The position numbers and the translations under genes were made by a program. DNA of 64,000 nucleotides from Aeromicrobium choanae (GTDB taxonomy: Bacteria; Actinomycetota; Actinomycetes; Propionibacteriales; Nocardioidaceae). The notes under the pieces are model-generated. The model worked only from the letters and a program-made list of their open reading frames with translations, ran no database searches and had not been told where the DNA came from. Shown in pieces: positions 47,495 to 56,256 of this stretch. The stretch spans positions 1,736,001-1,800,000 of the forward strand of contig NZ_LT796768.1 of assembly GCF_900167475.1 (NCBI RefSeq). The letters run 5' to 3'. Each line of letters begins with the position of its first letter. The first letter of the stretch is position 1.

Positions 47495-49222
47495 GTGCGT
47501 ACCCTTCGTGTCGGCAACTGCTCGGGCTTCTACGGCGATCGCCACTCCGCGATGCGCGAGATGCTCGACGGTGGCGAGCTCGACTACCTGACCGGCGACT
47601 ACCTCGCCGAGCTGACGATGCTGATCCTCGGTCGCGACCGGATGAAGAGCGCCGACCTGGGCTACGCGAAGACCTTCCTCAAGCAGGTCACCGAGAACCT
47701 CGCGCTGGCGAAGGAGCGCGGCGTGAGGATCGTCGCCAACGCCGGCGGCCTCAACCCCGCCGGACTCGCCGCCGCGATCCGCGAGGTGGCCGCCGAGCAG
47801 GGCGTCGACGTCTCCGTCGCCCACGTCGAGGGCGACGACCTCGTGGCGCGCTCGGCCGAGCTCGGCTTCGGCGACGCGCTCACCGCCAACGCCTACCTGG
47901 GTGCCTTCGGCATCACCGAGGCGCTGCGGGCCGGCGCGGACATCGTGGTCACCGGCCGCGTCACCGACGCCTCGGTCGTCGTGGGCCCCGCGATCGCGGA
48001 GTTCGGGTGGGACCGCGAGGACCACGACCGGCTCGCCGGTGCCGTGGTCGCCGGACACGTCATCGAGTGCGGCGCCCAGGCCACCGGCGGCAACTTCAGC
48101 GGCTTCCGCGACATCGACACCTCGCGGCCCCTCGGCTTCCCGATCGCCGAGATCGCCGAGGACGGCACCGTCGTCATCACCAAGCACGAGGGCACCGGCG
48201 GCGCGGTCACCGTGGACACCGTCACGGCCCAGCTCGTCTACGAGATCCAGGACCAGCGGTACCTGAACCCCGACGTCGTCGTCGATCTGACCAGCATCGA
48301 CCTCGCCACCGACGGCGACGACCGGGTGCGGATCTCCGGCGTCCGCGGCACCGCGCCGCCGGCCACCACGAAGGTCTGCCTCAACGCGTTCGGCGGCTTC
48401 CGCAACAGCGTCGAGTTCGTCCTGACGGGCCTCGACATCGAGGACAAGGCCGCGTGGGTGCGCGCGCAGATCGAGTCCGCGCTCGCGTCGAGCCCGCCGG
48501 CGGAGATCGTGTGGGACCTCGCCCGCACCGACAAGGCCGACCCCACCTCGCAGCCCGAGGCAGCGGCCATCCTGCGCTGCCACGTGAAGGACGCCGACCA
48601 GAACACGGTGGGCCGCGCGTTCAGCGGCGCCGCCGTCGAGGTCGCCCTCGCGTCGTACCCCGGCTTCACGATGACCGCGCCTCCGGGCCGCGCCGCCCCC
48701 TACGGCATCTACCGCGCCGCCTACGTGCCCCAGGCCGAGGTGCCCCACGTCGTCGTCCACGCCGACGGCTCCCGTACCGAGGTCGCGCCCCCGGCCAACT
48801 TTTGTGACGACGTTCGGCCCCGGGCCGCCTCAACGACCGAACCGCGTCACAAAAGTCGGGGCGAAGGCGGCGAGGCCCGCGAGATCCCCCTCGGTCGCCT
48901 CGTCCACGCCCGCTCGGGCGACAAGGGCGGCAACGCGAACGTCGGTGTGTGGATCCCCGCGGCGCACCCGCGGCGCGCCGAGGCCTACGCCTGGCTCGAG
49001 GACCTCCTCACTGAGGAGCGGATCCGCGAGCTCCTCCCCGAGGCGGCCGATCTGAGGATCGAGGTCCACCCGCTGCCGAACCTGGCCGGCGTGAACGTGA
49101 TCCTGCACGGTCTGCTCGGCGAGGGCGTCGCCTCGTCCACCCGCTTCGACCCGCAGGCCAAGGCGCTCGGCGAGTGGCTGCGCGCGCGCATCGTGTCCGT
49201 CCCCGAGGAGCTGCTCGCATGA
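47495..49222 (+). CDS. AtuA family protein (acyclic terpene utilisation-type)
   Basis: A 575-residue protein of the AtuA family. The N-terminal domain starts RTLRVGNCSGFYGDR and includes VANAGGLNPAGLA, VVTGRVTDASVVVGPA and ECGAQATGGNFSGF; the C-terminal ferredoxin-fold domain begins GRLVHARSGDKGGNANVGVW. AtuA is needed for citronellol and geraniol use in Pseudomonas and is encoded with geranyl-CoA carboxylase, as here; its reaction is unknown. Start GTG 47495 matches homologues; a GTG at 47474 adds seven unlikely residues. A 59-bp hairpin element (48798-48856) is translated in frame as about residues 435-454, in the linker between the two domains. Confidence 0.92.
   Translation: MRTLRVGNCSGFYGDRHSAMREMLDGGELDYLTGDYLAELTMLILGRDRMKSADLGYAKTFLKQVTENLALAKERGVRIVANAGGLNPAGLAAAIREVAAEQGVDVSVAHVEGDDLVARSAELGFGDALTANAYLGAFGITEALRAGADIVVTGRVTDASVVVGPAIAEFGWDREDHDRLAGAVVAGHVIECGAQATGGNFSGFRDIDTSRPLGFPIAEIAEDGTVVITKHEGTGGAVTVDTVTAQLVYEIQDQRYLNPDVVVDLTSIDLATDGDDRVRISGVRGTAPPATTKVCLNAFGGFRNSVEFVLTGLDIEDKAAWVRAQIESALASSPPAEIVWDLARTDKADPTSQPEAAAILRCHVKDADQNTVGRAFSGAAVEVALASYPGFTMTAPPGRAAPYGIYRAAYVPQAEVPHVVVHADGSRTEVAPPANFCDDVRPRAASTTEPRHKSRGEGGEAREIPLGRLVHARSGDKGGNANVGVWIPAAHPRRAEAYAWLEDLLTEERIRELLPEAADLRIEVHPLPNLAGVNVILHGLLGEGVASSTRFDPQAKALGEWLRARIVSVPEELLA
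48798..48856. repeat. 59-bp hairpin element, copy 2, inside the AtuA-like gene
   Basis: The outer arms ACTTTTGTGACG (48798-48809) and CGTCACAAAAGT (48845-48856) are perfectly complementary. GTTCGG pairs with CCGAAC further in, and GGCCC with GGGCC at the tip. Its termini and exact length equal those of the copies at 30155 and 50401. It is read through in frame. Confidence 0.75.
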
Positions 49223-50370
49223 ACGCCTGGAACACCCCCGAGCGCAACGCGCTCCGCACGGCCGTCGAGGACTTCACCCGGGCGCAGATCGTGCCGCACC
49301 TGCCGCAGTGGGAGGACGACGGCGAGCTGCCCCGCGAGCTGCACCGCCGCACCGCGAAGGCCGGCTTCCTGGCGATCGGCTTCCCCGAGGAGGTGGGCGG
49401 CGACGGCGGCGACATGATCGACGCGGTCATCGCCACCGAGGCGGTCATGGCCGCCGGCGGCTCGACCGGCCTGCAGGCCAGCCTGTTCACCCACTCGATC
49501 GCGACGCCGCACATCATCGACTCGGGCGACACCGACCTCATCGACCGCTACGTCCGGCCCACGCTGGCCGGCGAGATGATCGGCTCGCTCGGCGTCACCG
49601 AGCCCGGCGGCGGTTCCGACGTGGCGAACATCCGCACCCGTGCCGTGCGCGACGGCGACCATTACGTCGTCAACGGCGCCAAGACCTTCATCACCAGTGG
49701 CGTCCGCGCCGACTTCGTGACCACCGCCGTCCGCACCGGCGGGGAGGGCCACGGCGGCATCAGCCTGCTCGTCATCGAGCAGGGCACGCCCGGCTTCACG
49801 GTGGGCCGGAGCCTGCGCAAGATGGGCTGGCACTGCTCCGACACCGCCGAGCTCTCGTTCGAGGACGTCCGCGTGCCGGCGGAGAACCTCGTCGGCGACG
49901 AGAACGCCGGCTTCTACTACATCGCGCAGCAGTTCGTCGGCGAGCGGATCAACCTCGCCAGCCAGGCCTACGCCACGGCGCAGCGCGCCCTCGACCTCGC
50001 CGTCGTCTACGCCAAGGAGCGCGAGACGTTCGGCAAGCCGCTCATCGCGCGCCAGGTGATCCGCCACAAGCTCGTCGAGATGCACTCGCGCACGGCCTCC
50101 GCTCGGGCGCTGACTCGCGGCGTCGTCGAGCGCTCGCTCGACACCTCGAAGTCCGATCCCACGCTGATCCTCGACGCCGTCGTCGCGAAGAACGAGGCCG
50201 TCGCGTGCGTCGAGTTCGTCGTGCACGAGGCCGTGCAGATCTTCGGCGGCATGGGCTACATGCGCGAGTCCGAGATCGACCGTCACTACCGCGACGCCCG
50301 CATCTTGGGCATCGGCGGCGGCGCCACCGAGGTCATGAAGGACCTCGCCGCGAAGCTGCTGGGGTACTGA
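49219..50370 (+). CDS. acyl-CoA dehydrogenase (citronellyl-CoA dehydrogenase-like)
   Basis: A 383-residue acyl-CoA dehydrogenase. FAD and substrate motifs: LGVTEPGGGSDVANIRTRA, VNGAKTFITSG, the GERINLASQAYATAQRALD helix, RETFGKPL, and the end region QIFGGMGYMRESEIDRHYRDARI with ILGIGGGATEVM. The catalytic base would be Glu in the MRESE region or the C-terminal segment, as in isovaleryl/citronellyl-CoA types. The start overlaps the AtuA stop (ATGA). In the Atu pathway such an enzyme desaturates citronellyl-CoA to geranyl-CoA, the substrate of the carboxylase encoded downstream; the actual chain here is unproven. Confidence 0.92.
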   Translation: MNAWNTPERNALRTAVEDFTRAQIVPHLPQWEDDGELPRELHRRTAKAGFLAIGFPEEVGGDGGDMIDAVIATEAVMAAGGSTGLQASLFTHSIATPHIIDSGDTDLIDRYVRPTLAGEMIGSLGVTEPGGGSDVANIRTRAVRDGDHYVVNGAKTFITSGVRADFVTTAVRTGGEGHGGISLLVIEQGTPGFTVGRSLRKMGWHCSDTAELSFEDVRVPAENLVGDENAGFYYIAQQFVGERINLASQAYATAQRALDLAVVYAKERETFGKPLIARQVIRHKLVEMHSRTASARALTRGVVERSLDTSKSDPTLILDAVVAKNEAVACVEFVVHEAVQIFGGMGYMRESEIDRHYRDARILGIGGGATEVMKDLAAKLLGY

Positions 50371-50400
50371 CCGTGACCCGCACCCGCCCGCCCGCGTGCC

Positions 50401-50459
50401 ACTTTTGGAAACGGATCGACGTGATTTCGTCCGTGGACGGTGCAACGGTTTCCAAAAGT
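50401..50459. repeat. 59-bp hairpin element, copy 3
   Basis: ACTTTTGGAAAC...GTTTCCAAAAGT; the arms extend two bases outward each side (CC at 50399-50400 with GG at 50460-50461) to a perfect 14-bp stem. The tip holds GTCC-GT-GGAC. It lies in the 106-base gap between the acyl-CoA dehydrogenase and the winged-helix gene of an otherwise tightly packed operon. Confidence 0.75.
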
Positions 50460-50476
50460 GGAGAGGGGTGGCGCAC

Positions 50477-51520
50477 ATGAGCCCAGCGGAGGTCCGCGGA
50501 GAGCGGATGGCGCGGCAGCGGTTGATCGGGGAGCCGTTCCCCGACCTGATCTCGTGCGTCAGCACGCTGGGCGCGGTGCAGTTCCAGGAGTTCGAGGACT
50601 CGCTGTGGTCGCTCGCGCGCCGCACGAAGGACCGCCCCGCGCGGGAGGCCATCGCGACCGAGATCGCCGAGGGCTCTCTCGTGCGGCACCACGTGCTGCG
50701 CCCGACGTGGCACGTCGTCCGCGTCGAGGACCTCGGCTGGATGCTCGACCTGACCGCCGACCGCATCCGGGCCCAGTCGCGGCCGCAGATGCGCATCAGC
50801 GGGGTGCTCGAGGACCGCGACCGCTTCGTCGGGATGGTCGGCGAGATCGTCGAGGCCGCCGAGGCGCCGCTCACCCGCAAGGAGATCGGCGAGGCCCTCG
50901 CCCTGCGCGGCGTCGAGCTGAGGGGACAGGCCCTCGGCCACGTCACCGTCAGCGCCGAGCTGGACAAGGTCGTCACCACCGGCCCGCGCCGCGGCCACTG
51001 GGACACCTTCGTCCCCTACGCCTCACGCATCCCCACGGTCGAGCTCGACCGCGAGGAGGCGCTCGTGCGCCTGGCCACGATGTACCTGGCCGGTCACGCA
51101 CCGGCGACCGCGCACGACTTCGCCTGGTGGGCCGGGATCACCGTCACCGATGCCAAGCGCGCCTACGAGCTGGCCGAGGTCGAGCCCGTCGCACCGGCCT
51201 CCTCCGACGGCACGGCGTTCATCCTCAGCCTGTTCGACGAGCTCGTCATCGCGTACGCGGACCGCTCGCACTACGAGGTGCCGATCGCCGACCGCGGCAC
51301 GATCGACGTCTGGGGCGGCAACCTCGTCCTGCTCGACGGCGTCGTCGCGGCGACCTGGCGCAGCCTCAAGGCGAAGCGCAAGGCTGCCCCGGGCCTCTTC
51401 GAGATCACCCCCGTGCGGCCTCTCGGACCCTCCGACCGCGACCGCATCCACGCCGATGCCGCCGCCTTCATCGACCACCTCGACACCCCTGTCGACCTGC
51501 AGTGGAAGGACAGAGCATGA
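50477..51520 (+). CDS. winged-helix DNA-binding domain protein (HTH_42 / AlkZ-related)
   Basis: A 347-residue member of the PF06224 winged-helix superfamily, which includes the DNA glycosylase AlkZ/YcaQ and many uncharacterised actinobacterial proteins. Segments: RGERMARQRLIG at the N-terminus, VSTLGAVQFQEFEDSLWSLARRT in pieces, LVRHHVLRPTWHVV with the HVLRPTWH motif of the family, RISRG-less MRISGVLE, and SLFDELVIAYADRS. The QxQ catalytic signature of AlkZ is not obvious here. A DNA-repair role is possible. Start ATG 50477. It sits inside the AtuA-type operon, overlapping the carboxylase gene (ATGA), which is unusual for a catabolic cluster. Confidence 0.85.
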   Translation: MSPAEVRGERMARQRLIGEPFPDLISCVSTLGAVQFQEFEDSLWSLARRTKDRPAREAIATEIAEGSLVRHHVLRPTWHVVRVEDLGWMLDLTADRIRAQSRPQMRISGVLEDRDRFVGMVGEIVEAAEAPLTRKEIGEALALRGVELRGQALGHVTVSAELDKVVTTGPRRGHWDTFVPYASRIPTVELDREEALVRLATMYLAGHAPATAHDFAWWAGITVTDAKRAYELAEVEPVAPASSDGTAFILSLFDELVIAYADRSHYEVPIADRGTIDVWGGNLVLLDGVVAATWRSLKAKRKAAPGLFEITPVRPLGPSDRDRIHADAAAFIDHLDTPVDLQWKDRA

Positions 51521-53115
51521 GCAGTGTCAGGACCGCCGTCGACCCGACGACGGGCGCGTACGCCGAGAACCGGGAGGCGGCGCTCGCGCGCGTCGCCGAC
51601 CTCGCCGAGCAGCACGCTAAGGCGCTCGCCGGCGGCGGCGAGAAGTACGTCGCCCGTCACCACGGCCGCGGCAAGCTGACCGCCCGGGAGCGCATCGAGC
51701 TGCTCGTCGACCAGGACTCCCCGTTCCTCGAGCTGGGCGCGCTGGCCGGCTGGGGCACCGACTTCACCGTCGGCGGCTCGATCATCACCGGCATCGGCGT
51801 CGTCGAGGGCGTCGAGTGCATGATCATCGCGAACGACCCCACCGTGAAGGGCGGCTCCTCGAACCCCGTCACGGTCAAGAAGGGCTTCCGCGCGGCGCAG
51901 GTCGCGGCCGAGAACCGGCTGCCCACGATCAACCTCGTGGAGTCCGGCGGCGCCGACCTGCCGACGCAGAAGGACATCTTCATCCCCGGCGGCGCCAGCT
52001 TCCGCAACATCACGCAGGCCAGCGAGGACCGCCGTCCGACGGTGGCCCTCGTCTTCGGCAACTCCACGGCCGGCGGCGCCTACGTACCCGGAATGAGCGA
52101 CTACGTCGTCATGGTCGACGGCGGCGCGAAGGTCTTTCTCGGTGGTCCGCCGCTGGTGAAGATGGCCACGGGGGAGGAGTCCGACGACGAGTCGCTCGGT
52201 GGCGCGCAGATGCACGCGAAGCAGTCCGGCCTGGCCGACTACCTCGCCGTGGACGAGCGCGACGCGATCCGACTCGGCCGCCAGATCATCCGGCGCATCA
52301 ACTGGCGCAAGGCGGGCCCCGTGCCGGTCTCGTCCTACGCCGAGCCCGTGCTCGATCCCGAGGAGCTGCTGGGCATCGTCCCGACCGACCTCAAGGTGCC
52401 GTTCGACCCGCGCGAGGTCATCGCGCGCCTCGTCGACGGCAGCGAGTTCGACGAGTTCAAGCCGCTCTACGGCCAGAGCCTCGTCACCGGCTTCGCGCAG
52501 CTGCACGGCTACCCGATCGGCATCCTCGCCAACGCGCAGGGCGTGCTGTTCAGCCAGGAGGCGCAGAAGGCCGCGCAGTTCATCCAGCTGGCGAACCAGA
52601 CCGACACGCCGCTGCTGTTCCTGCACAACACGACCGGCTACATGGTCGGCGCGGAGTACGAGCAGGGCGGCATCATCAAGCACGGCGCCCAGATGATCAA
52701 CGCGGTCTCGAACAGCAAGGTGCCGCACATCTCGATCGTGATGGGCGCGTCGTACGGCGCGGGCCACTACGGGATGAGCGGCCGCGCCTACGACCCGCGC
52801 TTCATGTTCAGCTGGACGGGCGCGAAGTCGGCCGTGATGGGTCCGGCGCAGCTCGCCGGCGTGATGGAGATCGTCGCGCGGCAGTCGTCGGAGTCGAAGG
52901 GGATCGCGTTCGACGCCGAGGGGTTCCAGGGCATCAAGGACCTCGTCGAGGCGCAGATCGAGGAGCAGTCGCTGGCCTACTTCACGAGCGGCCTGGGCTA
53001 CGACGACGGCGTCATCGACCCGCGCGACACCCGCACCATCCTGGGCATCTGCCTGTCCACGATCGCCAACGCGCCCGTCGAGGGTGCGCGCGGGTACGGG
53101 GTGTTCCGCCTGTGA
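51517..53115 (+). CDS. acyl-CoA carboxylase carboxyltransferase (beta) subunit
   Basis: A 532-residue carboxyltransferase of the methylcrotonyl/geranyl-CoA carboxylase beta type. It has the start RHHGRGKLTARERIELLVD (split), NDPTVKGGSSNPVTVKKG, NLVESGGADLPTQ for acyl-CoA binding, FGNSTAGGAYVPGMSDY, and in the second half NTTGYMVGAEYEQGGI and GASYGAGHYGMSGRAYDPRFMF for the carboxybiotin site. It transfers carboxyl from biotin to the gamma-carbon of an enoyl-CoA. Its start overlaps the winged-helix gene stop. The biotin carboxylase partner begins 76 bases downstream, separated by a CTCGATAC-type repeat. Confidence 0.94.
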   Translation: MSSVRTAVDPTTGAYAENREAALARVADLAEQHAKALAGGGEKYVARHHGRGKLTARERIELLVDQDSPFLELGALAGWGTDFTVGGSIITGIGVVEGVECMIIANDPTVKGGSSNPVTVKKGFRAAQVAAENRLPTINLVESGGADLPTQKDIFIPGGASFRNITQASEDRRPTVALVFGNSTAGGAYVPGMSDYVVMVDGGAKVFLGGPPLVKMATGEESDDESLGGAQMHAKQSGLADYLAVDERDAIRLGRQIIRRINWRKAGPVPVSSYAEPVLDPEELLGIVPTDLKVPFDPREVIARLVDGSEFDEFKPLYGQSLVTGFAQLHGYPIGILANAQGVLFSQEAQKAAQFIQLANQTDTPLLFLHNTTGYMVGAEYEQGGIIKHGAQMINAVSNSKVPHISIVMGASYGAGHYGMSGRAYDPRFMFSWTGAKSAVMGPAQLAGVMEIVARQSSESKGIAFDAEGFQGIKDLVEAQIEEQSLAYFTSGLGYDDGVIDPRDTRTILGICLSTIANAPVEGARGYGVFRL

Positions 53116-53125
53116 GCGCATCGCC

Positions 53126-53177
53126 TGATCTCGATACACCGCGTCTCGCTGCGCTCGCCGCGGCACTCGATCACCGA
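53126..53177 (+). repeat. CTCGATAC-type intergenic repeat, copy 1
   Basis: GATCTCGATACACCGCGTCT followed by CGCTGCGCTCGCCGCGGCAC and TCGATCACCG. It closely matches the start of the element at 56255. I recognise this as the short repeat that is very common between genes in Nocardioidaceae and related actinobacteria. It fills most of the gap between the two carboxylase genes. Confidence 0.65.
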
Positions 53178-53191
53178 ACTGGAGTCACCGC

Positions 53192-55099
53192 ATGACCATC
53201 AAGAGAGTCCTGGTCGCCAACCGCGGCGAGATCGCGCGCCGCGTCTTCCGCACGTGCCGCGACCTCGGCATCGAGACGGTGGCGGTGTTCTCCGACGCCG
53301 ACGCCGGCATGCCGTTCGTGGCCGAGGCCGACGTGTCGGTGCGGCTGCCCGGCAGCGCGCCGTCGGACACGTACCTGCGTGGTGACCTCGTGATCGAGGC
53401 CGCCCGTCGCAGTGGTGCCGACGCGATCCACCCCGGCTACGGCTTCCTGTCCGAGAACGCCGACTTCGCCCGTGAGGTGGAGAGCGCCGGGCTGGTCTGG
53501 ATCGGGCCGAGCCCGGAGTCCATCGACGAGATGGGCAGCAAGATTCGCGCGAAGGAGATCATGGCCGCCGCGGGCGTGCCGATCCTCGCGGTCGACCTCG
53601 ATGGCGTCACGCCCGGCGAGCTGCCGCTGCTCGTCAAGGCCAGTGCCGGCGGCGGCGGTCGCGGCATGCGCGTCGTCGAGCGGCTCGACGACCTCGACGC
53701 CGAGCTCGCGAAGGCCCGCGCCGAGGCCGAGTCCGCGTTCGGCGACGGCACGGTGTTCGTCGAGCCCTACCTGCCGCGCGCCCGTCACGTCGAGGTGCAG
53801 ATCCTCGCGGACACCCACGGCACGGTGTGGGCCGTCGGCGATCGCGACTGCTCGATCCAGCGCCGCCACCAGAAGGTCGTGGAGGAGGCGCCCGCGCCCG
53901 GCCTCTCGGACCGGGCCCGGACCACGCTGCACATCGCCGCCCGCGAGGCCGCGAAGGCCGTGGCGTACCGCGGCGCCGGCACGGTGGAGTTCCTCGTCGA
54001 CGGCGACCGCGTGTTCTTCCTGGAGATGAACACCCGCCTGCAGGTGGAGCACCCCGTCACGGAGGAGGTGCACGGGCTCGACCTCGTCGCGGAGCAGATT
54101 CGCATCGCCGAGGGCGGGGCGCTGGTCGGCAGCGTCCCCGAGCCGAACGGCCACGCGATCGAGGTCCGTCTCTACGCCGAGGACCCGGCCGAGGACTGGT
54201 CGCCCCAGACCGGCACGATCCGCGCGTTCGAGTTCCCCGGCTCGGTGCGCGTGGACTCGGCCGTCGAGGTGGGCAGCGTCGTCGGCATCCACTACGACGC
54301 GATGATCGCCAAGGTCATCGCCCACGGTCCCGACCGCGCGACCGCGCTGCGCACGCTGGTCGACGCGCTGCGTCGCTCCCGCGTGCACGGCGTCACGACC
54401 AACCGGTCGGCGCTGCGGCAGATCCTCGAGGCCCCGCAGGTGCAGGCCGCCGAGCTGTGGACCTCGATGCTCGAGGAGCACGCCGACGAGTGGTTCGGTG
54501 ACGAGACGTCCGATCCGCTGGTGCCCGTCGCGGCCGCGCTGGCCGAGGCCACGCTCGCCGCCTCCTCGGCGAAGGTGCTGTCGCGCATCCCCGCCGGCTT
54601 CCGCAACGTGCCCAGCCAGCCCCTGACACGCGAGTACGAGGGCCACGAGCCCGTCCGGTACCGCAACGCCCAGGGCCACCTCGTGGTCGACCAGGCCGAC
54701 GTCGTCTCCGTCGCGGTGGACGGCTCCAGCGTCGCGGTGCTGCTCGAGGTCGAGGGCGTCACCCGCCGCTACCGCGTCACGGTGGCGCAGGACCACGTCG
54801 ACGTGGACGGCCCGGACGGCTCCACGAGCCTCGTCGCGGTGCCGCGCTTCGTCGACCCGGCGGACGTCGTGGCCGAGGGATCGCTGCTGGCACCCATGCC
54901 TGCGGCGGTCACGGCGGTGAAGGTCGCCGACGGCGATCGCGTCGCGAAGGGCGACCCCGTGGTCGTCCTCGAGGCGATGAAGATGCAGCACACCATCGCG
55001 GCGCCCTCCGACGGCGTCGTCAGCGGCCTGGCCGTGAGCGTCGGGCAACAGGTCGAGGCCGGAGCGGTCCTCGCCGTCATCGAGGAGGAGACCGAATGA
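53192..55099 (+). CDS. acyl-CoA carboxylase biotin carboxylase (alpha) subunit with BCCP domain
   Basis: A 635-residue biotin carboxylase fused to a biotin carrier. It begins KRVLVANRGEIARRVFRTCR and has the ATP-grasp segments VKASAGGGGRGMRVV, HVEVQILADTHG, FLEMNTRLQVEHPVTEEVHGLD and YDAMIAKVIAHG. A linker domain spans about 450-560, and the carrier domain carries VVLEAMKMQHT with biotinylated Lys597. It carboxylates biotin with bicarbonate and ATP for the carboxyltransferase upstream. Size and order match MccA/AtuF/LiuD-type subunits. The downstream acyl-CoA dehydrogenase start overlaps its stop (ATGA). Confidence 0.95.
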   Translation: MTIKRVLVANRGEIARRVFRTCRDLGIETVAVFSDADAGMPFVAEADVSVRLPGSAPSDTYLRGDLVIEAARRSGADAIHPGYGFLSENADFAREVESAGLVWIGPSPESIDEMGSKIRAKEIMAAAGVPILAVDLDGVTPGELPLLVKASAGGGGRGMRVVERLDDLDAELAKARAEAESAFGDGTVFVEPYLPRARHVEVQILADTHGTVWAVGDRDCSIQRRHQKVVEEAPAPGLSDRARTTLHIAAREAAKAVAYRGAGTVEFLVDGDRVFFLEMNTRLQVEHPVTEEVHGLDLVAEQIRIAEGGALVGSVPEPNGHAIEVRLYAEDPAEDWSPQTGTIRAFEFPGSVRVDSAVEVGSVVGIHYDAMIAKVIAHGPDRATALRTLVDALRRSRVHGVTTNRSALRQILEAPQVQAAELWTSMLEEHADEWFGDETSDPLVPVAAALAEATLAASSAKVLSRIPAGFRNVPSQPLTREYEGHEPVRYRNAQGHLVVDQADVVSVAVDGSSVAVLLEVEGVTRRYRVTVAQDHVDVDGPDGSTSLVAVPRFVDPADVVAEGSLLAPMPAAVTAVKVADGDRVAKGDPVVVLEAMKMQHTIAAPSDGVVSGLAVSVGQQVEAGAVLAVIEEETE

Positions 55100-56256
55100 G
55101 TCAGTTCACGGAGTCCGAGGAGCGGCGCGAGCTGCGCAAGGCGGTCGCGGCGCTCGGCGCCAAGTACGGCGAGCACTACTTCTACGACGCCGCGAAGGAG
55201 GGCCGCAAGACCACCGAGCTGTGGTCGGAGGCCGGCAAGCTCGGCTACCTCGGCGTCTCGATCCCCGAGGAGTTCGGAGGCGGAGGCGGCGACATCGGCG
55301 ACCTCGCGGCGGTCTGCGAGGAGCTGGCGATCGCCGGCTGCCCGCTGCTGCTGATGGTGGTCTCGCCGGCGATCGTCGGCACCGTGATCGCGCAGTACGG
55401 CACGCAGGAGCAGAAGGAGCGCTGGCTGCCCGGCCTGGCCGACGGCACCGCGACGTACGCGTTCAGCATCACCGAGCCGGACGCCGGCTCGAACTCGCAC
55501 CACCTGGTCACCACGGCCACGAAGTCCGAGGACGGCTGGATCCTCAAGGGCGGCAAGACCTACATCTCCGGCGTGGACGAGGCCAGCCACGTGCTGGTGG
55601 TCGGTCGCACCGCCGATGCCCGCAGCGGCAAGCTCAAGCCCGCGCTGTTCATGGTGCCCACCGACGCCGAGGGCTTCAGCGCCCAGGAGATCGACATGGG
55701 CCTCACCAGCCCGGAGAAGCAGTTCACGCTGTTCTTCGACGACATCCGGCTGCCGGCCGACGCGCTGGTCGGCAGCGAGGACGCCGGCCTCGAGCAGCTG
55801 TTCGCGGGCCTGAACCCCGAGCGGATCATGGCCGCGTCGATGGGCACGGGCACCGCGCGCTGGGCGCTCAACAAGGCCGTCGCCTACGCCAAGGAGCGCG
55901 ACGTCTGGGGCAAGCCGATCGGCGCGCACCAGGCCATCGCCCACCCGCTGGCGCAGCTGCACATCGACATCGAGATGACGCGCCTGCTGACGCAGAAGGC
56001 CGCCGCGCTGTACGCCGCCGGCGACCTGATGGGTGCCGGCGAGGCGGCCAACATGGCCAAGGTCGCCGCCGGTGACGCTGCTGCGAAGGCCGTCGACACG
56101 GCCATCCAGACGCACGGCGGCAACGGCCTGGCGAACGAGTACGGTCTGGTGCAGGCGCTCGCCTCGTCGCGACTGTCGAACATCGCGCCCGTCAGCAAGC
56201 AGATGGCCCTCAACTTCGTCGCCCAGTTCTCGCTGGGCCTGCCGAAGTCCTATTGA
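55096..56256 (+). CDS. acyl-CoA dehydrogenase
   Basis: A 386-residue acyl-CoA dehydrogenase different from the one at 49219. Motifs: SIPEEFGGGGGDIGDL, FSITEPDAGSNSHHLVTTA, LKGGKTYISGVDEASHVL, NPERIMAASMGTGTARWAL, DVWGKPIGAHQAIAHPLA, and QTHGGNGLANEYGL near the end. It belongs to the FadE-like group common in actinobacterial branched-chain degradation. It probably introduces the second double bond in the pathway. Its TGA is the first part of a CTCGATAC-type repeat (TGATCTCGATAC), so the repeat abuts or supplies the stop codon. Confidence 0.93.
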   Translation: MSQFTESEERRELRKAVAALGAKYGEHYFYDAAKEGRKTTELWSEAGKLGYLGVSIPEEFGGGGGDIGDLAAVCEELAIAGCPLLLMVVSPAIVGTVIAQYGTQEQKERWLPGLADGTATYAFSITEPDAGSNSHHLVTTATKSEDGWILKGGKTYISGVDEASHVLVVGRTADARSGKLKPALFMVPTDAEGFSAQEIDMGLTSPEKQFTLFFDDIRLPADALVGSEDAGLEQLFAGLNPERIMAASMGTGTARWALNKAVAYAKERDVWGKPIGAHQAIAHPLAQLHIDIEMTRLLTQKAAALYAAGDLMGAGEAANMAKVAAGDAAAKAVDTAIQTHGGNGLANEYGLVQALASSRLSNIAPVSKQMALNFVAQFSLGLPKSY

